Under the pieces are notes generated by a model. It searched no databases, was not told the origin of the DNA, and worked only from the letters and a program-made list of their open reading frames with translations. Below, piece after piece: positions 44,588 to 52,234 of a stretch of DNA of 64,000 nt. Source of the stretch: Enterococcus devriesei (lineage in GTDB: Bacteria > Bacillota > Bacilli > Lactobacillales > Enterococcaceae); assembly GCF_001885905.1 (NCBI RefSeq), contig NZ_JXKM01000003.1, forward strand, positions 241,007 through 305,006, written 5' to 3'. The translations under genes were made by a program, and so were the position numbers. Numbering within the stretch: position 1 is the first letter of the stretch; every line of letters starts with the position of its first letter.

Positions 44588-45283
44588 CTACTTTTTAGCC
44601 AGCTTAATCAAAGCTTTTTCAGCCGCATCTTGCTCCGCCAATTTTTTTGATTTCCCTTGCCCTGAGCCAATCAAGCGATCGTCTGCATAGACATCGATTG
44701 AAAAAATCCGTTCGTGAGCGGGGCCTTCTTCATCAGCTAACCGATATTCGATGGTCACGTCGCCACTTTTTTGCAAGACTTCTTGCAGGCGGGTCTTATG
44801 ATCCATCTCGCGCGTAAAGACACCTGCTTCGATTTTCGGAAAGACGACCGTTTTAATAAAGTTCAACGCTACCTCATAGCCTTGATCTAAATACAAAGCG
44901 CCTAAGAAAGATTCGAATAAATCACACAAAAGCGCTGCACGACTTCGGCCACCAGAATTTTCCTCACCCTTGCCTAATAGGATGTACTGATCAAAATGAC
45001 ATTCCTTCGCAAATTTTGATAAGCTTTCTTCCCGCACGATCGCCGAACGCAAGCGAGTCAACCGACCTTCTGGCAAGTTGGGATAATGGTGATACAAATA
45101 GTCCGATACTTGAATTTCTAAGACAGCGTCCCCTAAAAATTCTAACCGTTCATTATCTGAAATGTTCATGTTACGGTGTTCATTCACGTATGAAGAGTGG
45201 GTAAACGCCTGTTCTAATAAGTTCACATCGTGAAAGACGATGCTATAATTTTCTTTCAATTCATTGACCAACTGTGTATCCAT
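44588..45283 (-). CDS. rnc: Ribonuclease III
   Basis: Double-strand-specific endoribonuclease for rRNA and mRNA processing. The 231-aa protein has the catalytic signature NERLEFLGDAVLEI (about residue 43), a second acidic site (LLCDLFESFLGALYLDQG, about 118-135) and a C-terminal dsRNA-binding domain ending in GKSKKLAEQDAAEKAL. AAGGAATG precedes its ATG. First gene of rnc-smc-HAD-ftsY. Confidence 0.96.
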   Translation of the reverse strand: MDTQLVNELKENYSIVFHDVNLLEQAFTHSSYVNEHRNMNISDNERLEFLGDAVLEIQVSDYLYHHYPNLPEGRLTRLRSAIVREESLSKFAKECHFDQYILLGKGEENSGGRSRAALLCDLFESFLGALYLDQGYEVALNFIKTVVFPKIEAGVFTREMDHKTRLQEVLQKSGDVTIEYRLADEEGPAHERIFSIDVYADDRLIGSGQGKSKKLAEQDAAEKALIKLAKK

Positions 45284-45444
45284 GGGCTCATTCCTTTTTT
45301 TGAGATTTCCATCACGCTTTATTATACTGTTTTTTACCGGAATTTTAAATCAGAAGTGATGATAGTAAGAAATTTTCAACCTTTGGCTTTGCTTTCACCG
45401 ATAAAAAAGTGCTACAGTTAGAAAAACGATCGGAGGACGTTCGC

Positions 45445-45945
45445 ATGCCTAAACTTTCTGATGCCCTATTAGTCATTGATCTGCAAAAAGGGGTATGCTT
45501 CAAGGAACTGCCAATCCATCACCTAGATGAGTTGATCTCAAACATCAACCAGCGTATCGTTGACTATCGTCAGGCAAATAAAACGGTGGTCTTTATCCAG
45601 CATTGTGACGAAGAACTGATCCCTCACACCGAATCTTGGGAACTCTTGACTGAGCTAGCGATTGCAACCACCGATCCAATCATTCAAAAAAACCACGCCA
45701 ATGCCTTTTACCATACGAAGTTGCAAGCAACGCTAACTGAAAAAGATTGCCACTCCTTAGAAGTCTGCGGGGCTCAAACCGAATATTGCATCGACACCAC
45801 CATCAAATTTGCTCACGGCTTAGGCTATCCATTAACGATGAAGAAAAATTTTTCGACTACTTATGATCATTCTTTTCTTTCCGCGGCGGACACCATCGCC
45901 TTTTACGAAAAAATTTGGAATAAGCGATTCTTGCAATTACTGTAA
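45445..45945 (+). CDS. Isochorismatase-family cysteine hydrolase
   Basis: 166-aa member of the isochorismatase/nicotinamidase fold. The catalytic triad positions are visible: Asp in LLVIDLQKG (residue 11), Lys in IIQKNHANAF and Cys in CGAQTEYCIDTT, the usual nucleophile pocket. Such enzymes hydrolyse amides (nicotinamide, N-carbamoyl compounds) or are of unknown substrate; nothing nearby specifies it. ATG 45445 follows GGAGG by 8 nt. It lies alone between rnc and the efflux operon, in a region interrupting a conserved block. Confidence 0.87.
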   Translation: MPKLSDALLVIDLQKGVCFKELPIHHLDELISNINQRIVDYRQANKTVVFIQHCDEELIPHTESWELLTELAIATTDPIIQKNHANAFYHTKLQATLTEKDCHSLEVCGAQTEYCIDTTIKFAHGLGYPLTMKKNFSTTYDHSFLSAADTIAFYEKIWNKRFLQLL

Positions 45946-45983
45946 TAAAAAAGTAGCACCCAGATCGGGCGCTACTTTTTTAT
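45945..45983. terminator. Bidirectional terminator between the isochorismatase and MFS genes
   Basis: 13-bp stem ATAAAAAAGTAGC / GCTACTTTTTTAT with A and T runs on both flanks; it separates convergent genes and begins within the isochorismatase stop codon. Confidence 0.88.
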
Positions 45984-45985
45984 CC

Positions 45986-47533
45986 TTAAATTGTCGTTTT
46001 AGCGTCACGCATAAAGAAGATTGCGCCTGCCGCACCAATCAACACGATCACTGCCGCTGTTAGACTTACGCCTACCATTCCGTGGTCGAAAGCTTTGATA
46101 ACGACTTGTTGGAAGTCATGGGCAAAAGGCACTTTACTTAAACGTTCACTAAAAGCGATCTGATGACCGGAAAATGGTCCGTCGTTAATGATCGCCTTGT
46201 GGAGTCCCGCCGCTGCTTGTGCCGGCATTTTGACAGCAGAAAGATGATCCTCAAAATAGGAATTATAACGATTGGCTTCCACCATTCCCAAAATAACCAC
46301 CCCGAAGGACGTACCGAATTGACGGAAGACGTTCAATAAGCCCGAAGCCATGCCCATTTCATGAGGAGCAACGCCCTCCATCCCAGCGGAATTCAAGACC
46401 GGATTCACGATCCCATTAGCGATCCCGACAAAGACTAAGGTCAGCCATAATTGTTTGAAGCCCATATCGACGGATAAATTATTAATCAATAAAATAAAAC
46501 CGATGCCGCCTAAGATCATACCCACGACAATCATCCATTTCTTAGAGAAACGATTGCCTAAGATCCCTACCACTGGACCTAAAACCAATGACCAGACAGA
46601 CATCGCTAATTGATGTACGCCGGTATCAAAAGCAGACCAGCCGATATAGTTTTGCATTAAAACCGTCAAATACGTGCTGAAGGCGTAAATCCCTGAGCCT
46701 AAAGCGAAAGCTACGATCACTGAACCGACAAAATTGATGTGCTTAAACATCTTCAAATTCATCATCGGTGCTTCTACTTTGCTTTCAATAATAATGAAGG
46801 CAATTAATAGAACGACCGCCAAAATCAACCAGCCAGCCACTCGCATATCCGTCCAAGCCCAGCTTGTATTGGTTTCTTTTTGGATCAGGCCATAAATAGC
46901 GCTGAATAATGTCGCGGCCGAAAAAAGCATGCCTAGAAAATCAATCTTTTGGTCTCGTCCATAGCTTGGTGTTTCTTTGACGAAGACCGCCGTCATAATC
47001 ACCGCAATGATCCCAACTGGTAAATTCACATAAAAAATCGAAGGCCAACCAAAGGCATCGACTAACAAGCCACCGACTAACGGACCAGAAGCTGATGATA
47101 AACCAATCACCGAACCGAGTATCCCCAAAGCGACGCCTCGTTGCTTGCCGTCAAAATTCGAAGCGACTAATGCCATTGACAACGACATCATGCCGGCTCC
47201 GCCGACCGCCTGTACTCCGCGGCCAATATCTAAAATCAATAACGAACTAGCCATTCCGTTAACGACTGAAGCAATCACGAATAAAATCAAGCTCGCGATA
47301 AATATTTTCTTACGACCGTACATATCCCCCATTTTTGAAACGATTAATAAGGTGACAGCAAAGACTAAGGTATAGGCATTCAAGACCCACTGTAATGAAT
47401 TAAAACTTTCATTGAAAGCTTTTTGCATCGTTGGTAGTGCCACATTTACAACGGTGACATCCAACAGCCCCATAAACACTCCTAAAGACATGGCTACTAA
47501 CGAAAGCCATTTGCGATAATTATTCTCTCTCAC
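45986..47533 (-). CDS. DHA2-family (EmrB/QacA) multidrug efflux transporter
   Basis: 515-aa drug:H+ antiporter with 14 predicted membrane segments. The family motif DVTVVNVALPTMQ (motif D1) occurs near residue 24 and KMGDMYGRKKIF (motif A) near residue 66; LGSVIGLSSASGPLVGG (motif C, antiporter signature) lies near 140. Substrates are probably lipophilic drugs or cations. It starts 10 nt after padR and is the second gene of a two-gene operon, presumably under PadR control. Confidence 0.92.
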   Translation of the reverse strand: MRENNYRKWLSLVAMSLGVFMGLLDVTVVNVALPTMQKAFNESFNSLQWVLNAYTLVFAVTLLIVSKMGDMYGRKKIFIASLILFVIASVVNGMASSLLILDIGRGVQAVGGAGMMSLSMALVASNFDGKQRGVALGILGSVIGLSSASGPLVGGLLVDAFGWPSIFYVNLPVGIIAVIMTAVFVKETPSYGRDQKIDFLGMLFSAATLFSAIYGLIQKETNTSWAWTDMRVAGWLILAVVLLIAFIIIESKVEAPMMNLKMFKHINFVGSVIVAFALGSGIYAFSTYLTVLMQNYIGWSAFDTGVHQLAMSVWSLVLGPVVGILGNRFSKKWMIVVGMILGGIGFILLINNLSVDMGFKQLWLTLVFVGIANGIVNPVLNSAGMEGVAPHEMGMASGLLNVFRQFGTSFGVVILGMVEANRYNSYFEDHLSAVKMPAQAAAGLHKAIINDGPFSGHQIAFSERLSKVPFAHDFQQVVIKAFDHGMVGVSLTAAVIVLIGAAGAIFFMRDAKTTI

Positions 47534-47542
47534 TGATTTTTC

Positions 47543-48082
47543 CTACTTTCTCTTTATCTCCCCAAGGCGTTGATCTACCCAAGCAATTTTCGTTTCCGCC
47601 ACTTTGATATCCAAATCATAAACCGCCACTAACGTTTGAAATCGCTGAGCATAGTCAGGCAAACGTTCCGCATGATCCAACATATCTTTTTGGGCTGCTT
47701 GGTAAATTGCCAAATCCTTTTGCATGAATTCTCGGTACTGCATCAAGATCGTGATTTGATCCGCCACTGGAACACTATCAATGGAACGTAATTTGAAATG
47801 CAAGATATCTTCTCGCTTAGCATCTTGAGGTACTGGCTCTCGCATCAAGGCAAAAAAGTGTTCACGACCCTTGTCTGTCAAATGCAGCAGTTTTGATTTG
47901 CGCCCATCCTCATGCAGTTGAGAAGTCACCAAGCCTTGCTCCTCTAATTTATCCAAGACTGGATACAAAATGCCATTAGAAATTTTTCGCATTGGCGATA
48001 ACGCAAGACTCATAATTTTCTGCAGCTTGTACCCCGTCTTATCACCCGTCAATAACGAGCCTAAAATCAAAAGATCATACAT
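47543..48082 (-). CDS. PadR-family transcriptional repressor
   Basis: 179-aa two-domain PadR regulator. N-terminal winged helix (YDLLILGSLLTGDKTGYKLQKIM, NGILYPVLDKLEEQGLV, DGRKSKLLHLTDKGREHFFALM) and a C-terminal helical dimerisation domain (Vir_act_alpha_C type). ATG 48082 has GGGGGAG 8 nt upstream; six earlier codons lack one. It heads the operon with the efflux gene and its promoter carries inverted and direct repeats (48103-48154), consistent with autorepression relieved by a drug, as for LmrR and other PadR regulators. Confidence 0.9.
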   Translation of the reverse strand: MYDLLILGSLLTGDKTGYKLQKIMSLALSPMRKISNGILYPVLDKLEEQGLVTSQLHEDGRKSKLLHLTDKGREHFFALMREPVPQDAKREDILHFKLRSIDSVPVADQITILMQYREFMQKDLAIYQAAQKDMLDHAERLPDYAQRFQTLVAVYDLDIKVAETKIAWVDQRLGEIKRK

Positions 48083-48102
48083 TTCGATTACTCCCCCCAT
48101 CA

Positions 48103-48154
48103 GTCTTTTCGACCTATAGCTTTTTCATTATAGGTCTTTTCGACACATTGTCAA
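48103..48154 (-). promoter_or_regulatory. Promoter and putative operator of the padR-MFS operon
   Basis: On the minus strand TTGACA (48149-48154) and TATAAT (48127-48132) are separated by 16 nt, an almost ideal sigma-A promoter. The inverted repeat GACCTATA (48111-48118) / TATAGGTC (48129-48136) overlaps the -10, and the 11-mer GTCTTTTCGAC occurs twice (48103-48113 and 48134-48144). Binding of PadR here would block RNA polymerase. Confidence 0.75.
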
Positions 48155-48432
48155 TCCTTTTGTTTCAGAAAGTTTCGGAAAAACAAAAAAAGAGAGACCA
48201 GCATTTGTCCCTCCCAAAATTTCTATTTTCTATAGCAAGCATTGCCTTTAAAGGAGAGTTAACTCATCCTAAAGGTGTCCATTTTTCCATAAATCGGAAA
48301 ATAATTCTATCTTCGAAGGCCTATGATTCCCTTAAAAACAAACAGCAGAACTCGTGAAGCCGGACATGGCTAGACCTACTGTAAAGCGATTTATTCATTT
48401 AAAAATTTATACTTCCTTTATAGTCAAAAAAA
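48155..48432. other. Intergenic region between padR promoter and acpB terminator, no gene found
   Basis: About 280 bp of AT-rich sequence with short reading frames lacking ribosome sites. A segment at 48345-48373 (GAAGCCGGACATGGCTAGAC) resembles sequence within the branched element at 62569-62658 and a short stretch at 30872-30886. Otherwise nothing is recognised. Confidence 0.4.
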
Positions 48433-48457
48433 ACGTGAAATCAAAATGATTTCACGT
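48433..48457 (-). terminator. Terminator of the plsX-acpB operon
   Basis: Perfect 11-bp stem ACGTGAAATCA / TGATTTCACGT with a 3-nt loop, followed by TTTTTTTG on the minus strand, 10 nt past the acpB stop. Confidence 0.88.
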
Positions 48458-48466
48458 CCGTCTGGC

Positions 48467-48718
48467 TTAAGCTTGATTAGTTTCCATAATGTAATCAACC
48501 GCAGCTCCAACTGTTTCAATTTTTTCAGCATCTTCATCTGAAATCTCAGTTCCAAATTCATCTTCTAATTCTAAGACAAATTCCATGATACTAATTGAAT
48601 CTGCATTCAAGTCGTCTTTGATACTCAATCCAAGAGTCACTTTATCTTTGTCGATTTCAAAATGATTTGAAATTATTTCAGCAACTTTGCTAAATACTTC
48701 TTCACGAGTCAACAACAT
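48467..48718 (-). CDS. acpB: Auxiliary acyl carrier protein (AcpB-type)
   Basis: 83-aa acidic acyl carrier protein with the phosphopantetheine Ser in [12 protein letters not shown] (about residue 40). Enterococcus faecalis has two ACPs: AcpA in the fatty acid synthesis operon and AcpB next to plsX, the latter used to incorporate exogenous fatty acids and regulate synthesis. Position after plsX argues for AcpB; no fab genes are near. The ATG at 48718 is only 3 nt from GGAGG; the following two TTG codons would fit spacing better, so the true start may be 1-2 codons in. A TAGACA-17 nt-TAAAAT promoter appears within the 111-bp gap to plsX. Confidence 0.88.
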   Translation of the reverse strand: MLLTREEVFSKVAEIISNHFEIDKDKVTLGLSIKDDLNADSISIMEFVLELEDEFGTEISDEDAEKIETVGAAVDYIMETNQA

Positions 48719-48829
48719 TCACCTCCACTTGATCAACTATTATGCGTTTATGTTTTACTAGAAGGTCACAGTTCATTTTACTGATGTTTACCCACTTTGT
48801 CTACCTTTTTCGGGAAAATAAACTTGGGG

Positions 48830-49831
48830 CTACTCGCCTTTTTGTGTCTCAAAAAATTGGACCAATTGCCCTACGACATCGGTTTCTAGCATCGTATGGA
48901 TCTGATCAATCGTATTGGCGACTGCTTCAGGACCTGTTGAACCATGAGTTTTAATCACCGGTGCTTTCAAACCAAAGAGCACTGCGCCGCCATGAGCAGA
49001 GTAGTCCAATTTATCTTTTAAGCCGTATAAGGTATCTTTCAACATCAAGGCGCCCATTTTTCCTTTGACACCCGCATCATTGATACTGCCTTTTAACAGG
49101 CTCATTAAGCCCATCGCGGTTCCTTCAATCGTTTTTAACACCGCATTGCCGGTAAAACCGTCCGTCACCACGACATCGGCTACCCCATTTAATAGTTCAC
49201 GCGCTTCAACGTTACCGACAAAATTGATACTTTCTTCGGCTTGCAACAGCTTAAAGGCTTCTTTGGTCAATTCGCTGCCCTTCGTTTCTTCTGTTCCATT
49301 GTTCAACAGACCAACTCGTGGTTTTGCGATTCCACGAACGTGTTTCGCATAAAAAGAACCTAAGATCGCGTATTGATGAAGATGCTCTGCTTTATTTTCT
49401 GCATTGGCACCTAGATCTAGCATATCGAAGCCTTGGTCGCCGTTTAACACGGGTAAAGTAGACATCAAGCCGGGACGTTCAATCCCTTTGATCCGCCCTA
49501 CCACAAATAGGCCCGCCGCTAACAACGCACCGGTATTCCCGGCAGAAAAGATCGCATCGGCTTTTCCTTCTTTAACTGCTTGTGCCGCTAAAACCATCGA
49601 AGCGGTTTTTTTACGGCGGATCGCCTTAACCGGTTCATCATCACTATTGATTTTTTCATCCGTATGAATGATTGTGATATTTTTTTCGTTTGTCAGATAT
49701 TCGCGGATCGCGTCTTCTTTTCCATACAATTGGAACTCGATTTCTGGGTGTTTTTTTTGGGCAAGCATCACGCCTTCGACAATGGCTTTTGGCGCAAAGT
49801 CGCCGCCCATTGCATCTACAGCAATTTTCAT
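48830..49831 (-). CDS. plsX: Phosphate acyltransferase PlsX
   Basis: Peripheral membrane enzyme that exchanges acyl chains between ACP and phosphate, giving acyl-phosphates for PlsY and phospholipid synthesis. The 333-aa protein starts [19 protein letters not shown] and contains [15 protein letters not shown] and [20 protein letters not shown] 49831 follows AAGGAGA by 8 nt, better than the ATG seven codons upstream. It sits between recG and acpB. A TTTGATTA half-site like that of FabT lies at about 49893-49900 on the minus strand near TATACT, a weak hint of fatty-acid control. Confidence 0.95.
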   Translation of the reverse strand: MKIAVDAMGGDFAPKAIVEGVMLAQKKHPEIEFQLYGKEDAIREYLTNEKNITIIHTDEKINSDDEPVKAIRRKKTASMVLAAQAVKEGKADAIFSAGNTGALLAAGLFVVGRIKGIERPGLMSTLPVLNGDQGFDMLDLGANAENKAEHLHQYAILGSFYAKHVRGIAKPRVGLLNNGTEETKGSELTKEAFKLLQAEESINFVGNVEARELLNGVADVVVTDGFTGNAVLKTIEGTAMGLMSLLKGSINDAGVKGKMGALMLKDTLYGLKDKLDYSAHGGAVLFGLKAPVIKTHGSTGPEAVANTIDQIHTMLETDVVGQLVQFFETQKGE

Positions 49832-49891
49832 GAAATTGTTCTCCTTCTTCATATCATTGTTAACCTATAATATTTTTTACAGTATAGCACA

Positions 49892-51922
49892 CTAATCAAA
49901 GTATGTTTCACCGGTTTCAGTTGGCTTCAGTACCTGAGCTAAGGGAGCAAAGGCTGGCTGCTGCCGCCAATTTTCGATTTGCCAAATTTGATTGGCCTCA
50001 TCGCGAGCGACTTCTAACACCGTGGCATCGTTGACCAAGTCAGCAATTAGAAATTGCGGCAAACCAGATTGGCGGAAGCCGAACACTTCCCCTGGCCCAC
50101 GTAATTCTAAGTCTTTTTCACTTAAGACAAAACCATTGTTCGTCTCAGTCATGATTTTCATGCGTTCTTTCCCCATGTCATTTTTTGGACTGGCGACTAG
50201 GATACAATACGACGCGTCAGACCCCCGGCCAACCCGGCCCCGCAACTGGTGAAGCTGAGCTAAACCAAAACGATCAGCATCCATAATAAACATCACCGTC
50301 GCGTTGGGCACATTGACCCCAACTTCAATCACCGTCGTAGAAACGAGGATTTGACTTTGATTGTCTTTAAATTCTTCCATGATCGTCTCTTTCTCGGTAT
50401 TTTTCATTTTCCCGTGCAAGAGGCTGACCTGATAATCGGGTGCGTAATATTCGCTCAAGTGTTCATAAATCTCTGTCGCATTTTTGACGTCTAAAGCTTC
50501 AGATTCTTCAATCAAAGGGCAGATGACGTAAAGCTGATGACCCAGCTGCAATTCCTGTTTTGCCCAATCCAATGTATGTTCCAATTGCTTCGGCTTGATC
50601 CAGCTAGTTTTAACCGGAATCCGTCCAGCCGGCATTTGATCAATAATCGAAACATCCATCTCGCCATAAGCTGTAATCGCCAGTGTCCGGGGGATCGGCG
50701 TCGCTGTCATGAAGAGGACATCCGGATGCAAGCCTTTTTCTCGTAAAACCCGCCGCTGGTTGACACCGAAGCGATGCTGTTCATCGGTGATCACTAAGCC
50801 CAGCTTGGCAAATTGCACATCGTCTTGGATCAGAGCATGCGTCCCAATCACCACGTCGATCTCACCGTTTTGCAAACCTGCTAAGATCGCTCGTCGTTCT
50901 TTGGTTTTCGTCGAGCCAGTTAATAGCGCCGTCGTCATTTCTAACGGATCAAATAATTGATTCAAACTCTCCAAATGCTGCTGAGCCAAAATTTCGGTGG
51001 GCACCATTAGTGCACCTTGAAAGCCTGCGGTCATTGTTGCATATAACGCAATCGCCGCAACGACGGTCTTCCCGCTCCCAACGTCCCCTTGCAGTAAACG
51101 CTGCATGTGCTTTTTGCTTCGGAGGTCATAGCAAATTTCATTCGTCACCCGCTTTTGGGCATCCGTTAATTCAAAGGGCAGCTTCTGAGTGAATTGTTTC
51201 AAACGCTCCACATCGTAACGAATCGCGATCCCATTTTTCTCACTGCGTTCGCTTTGCTTCAAACCTTGCATCCGCATTTGAAACAAGAAAAATTCTTCAA
51301 AAACAACCCGCCGCTTGGCCTGCTGGCTTTCTGCTGGGCTCTTAGGAAAGTGCATCGCCCGCATCGCTTGTTTACGGGGCATCAAGCGATATTTTTCAAT
51401 CAAGTAAGCTGGTAGATTTTCTGTGACTTGCTCGCCAAATTTTTCAAAGGCGACCTTGATCAAATCCACCAGCGTACTTTGGCGGATCGCTTTAGTGACA
51501 TGATAGATTGGCGCATATTCTTCCGTCTGCTTACCGCCTAAGATTTTCATACCTGTCATTGACTTCCGCTTCGCATCCCATTTACCATAGACGGCTAATT
51601 CTTCTCCGACTTCTACTTTATCTTTTAAATAAGGCTGATTAAAAAAGGAGACCATGAAGACCGCGTGATCCTGCATCATGCGAAACTGCAGCCGGCTTTT
51701 TTTGTAGCCAAAGCGACTAACGACGGGTGCCGAAACGATCACACCCTTCAGCGTCACCTTTTCTTGATCGTTGATCTCTAATAAATTTTTTTCTTGGATA
51801 TCTTCATAACGAAAAGGATAATAGCTTAACAAATCCTCGATCGTAAAAATCCCTAACTCGGCTAAGGTTTGGGCTCGCTTTGGACCTACACCCGGCAAGA
51901 CCGAGACCGCCTCTTGAATCAT
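49892..51922 (-). CDS. recG: ATP-dependent DNA helicase RecG
   Basis: 676-aa branch-migration helicase rescuing stalled forks. N-terminal wedge/OB domain (DLLSYYPFRYED, VVSRFGYKKSRLQFRMMQ), then helicase motifs GDVGSGKTVVA, MVPTEILAQQH, ITDEQHRFGVNQR, MTATPIPRT, VSTTVIEVGVNVPNA and QLRGRVGRG. Start is ATG 51922 (10 nt from AAAGGAG) or GTG 51931 (8 nt from AGGAG); I prefer the ATG. It precedes plsX by 60 nt, as in many Firmicutes. Confidence 0.95.
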   Translation of the reverse strand: MIQEAVSVLPGVGPKRAQTLAELGIFTIEDLLSYYPFRYEDIQEKNLLEINDQEKVTLKGVIVSAPVVSRFGYKKSRLQFRMMQDHAVFMVSFFNQPYLKDKVEVGEELAVYGKWDAKRKSMTGMKILGGKQTEEYAPIYHVTKAIRQSTLVDLIKVAFEKFGEQVTENLPAYLIEKYRLMPRKQAMRAMHFPKSPAESQQAKRRVVFEEFFLFQMRMQGLKQSERSEKNGIAIRYDVERLKQFTQKLPFELTDAQKRVTNEICYDLRSKKHMQRLLQGDVGSGKTVVAAIALYATMTAGFQGALMVPTEILAQQHLESLNQLFDPLEMTTALLTGSTKTKERRAILAGLQNGEIDVVIGTHALIQDDVQFAKLGLVITDEQHRFGVNQRRVLREKGLHPDVLFMTATPIPRTLAITAYGEMDVSIIDQMPAGRIPVKTSWIKPKQLEHTLDWAKQELQLGHQLYVICPLIEESEALDVKNATEIYEHLSEYYAPDYQVSLLHGKMKNTEKETIMEEFKDNQSQILVSTTVIEVGVNVPNATVMFIMDADRFGLAQLHQLRGRVGRGSDASYCILVASPKNDMGKERMKIMTETNNGFVLSEKDLELRGPGEVFGFRQSGLPQFLIADLVNDATVLEVARDEANQIWQIENWRQQPAFAPLAQVLKPTETGETYFD

Positions 51923-51955
51923 TGGGCTCACACTCCTTTCTCCTATTAATGAATA

Positions 51956-52155
51956 AATTTTTCAAAGAGCGAAAAATTTGGTTGATTGTCGAGCTGACAT
52001 ACCATTCCACTAGTTTCTTCGGCTTCTGCTTAACTTAATGCTAAAAATTATTTCCTGGTTTAGTTAAACTGCCAGCTAACTCAATAGGTTTGAAATCTTT
52101 TTTTCAAAACCCGAAAAAATAAGTCGACCTTCGTGTGCATACCATTTTTCTAATC
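51956..52155 (+). repeat. Copy A of the imperfect dispersed intergenic repeat (two half-units)
   Basis: The gap between fakA and recG (312 bp, no gene) holds two direct half-units 140-142 bp apart. Each begins with a TTTTTCAAA-x-CGAAAAA-like stretch (51956 and 52098) and ends with CATACCATT-6 nt-CTA (51998 and 52138). Between them is AAACTGCCAGCTAACTCAA (52066-52084), shared with the left edge of the window. Function unknown. Confidence 0.5.
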
Positions 52156-52185
52156 TAACATACGTTTTTGCAGCAAGAAATACTT

Positions 52186-52221
52186 GAGGGAGTGAGCCAG
52201 ATATTCTTGGCTCACTCCCTC
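52186..52221 (-). terminator. Terminator of the asp23-fakA operon
   Basis: Perfect 14-bp stem GAGGGAGTGAGCCA / TGGCTCACTCCCTC with an 8-nt loop, 14 nt beyond the fakA stop. The downstream minus-strand sequence has only short T runs. The same AGTGAGCCAG core recurs in the hairpin at 54879-54907. Confidence 0.75.
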
Positions 52222-52234
52222 CGACTGCTTTGAT

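Noticed and set aside
48148-48357. Possible 69-aa gene between padR and acpB
   Set aside because: It would begin at a TTG without a ribosome site, overlaps the padR promoter and has no recognisable sequence.
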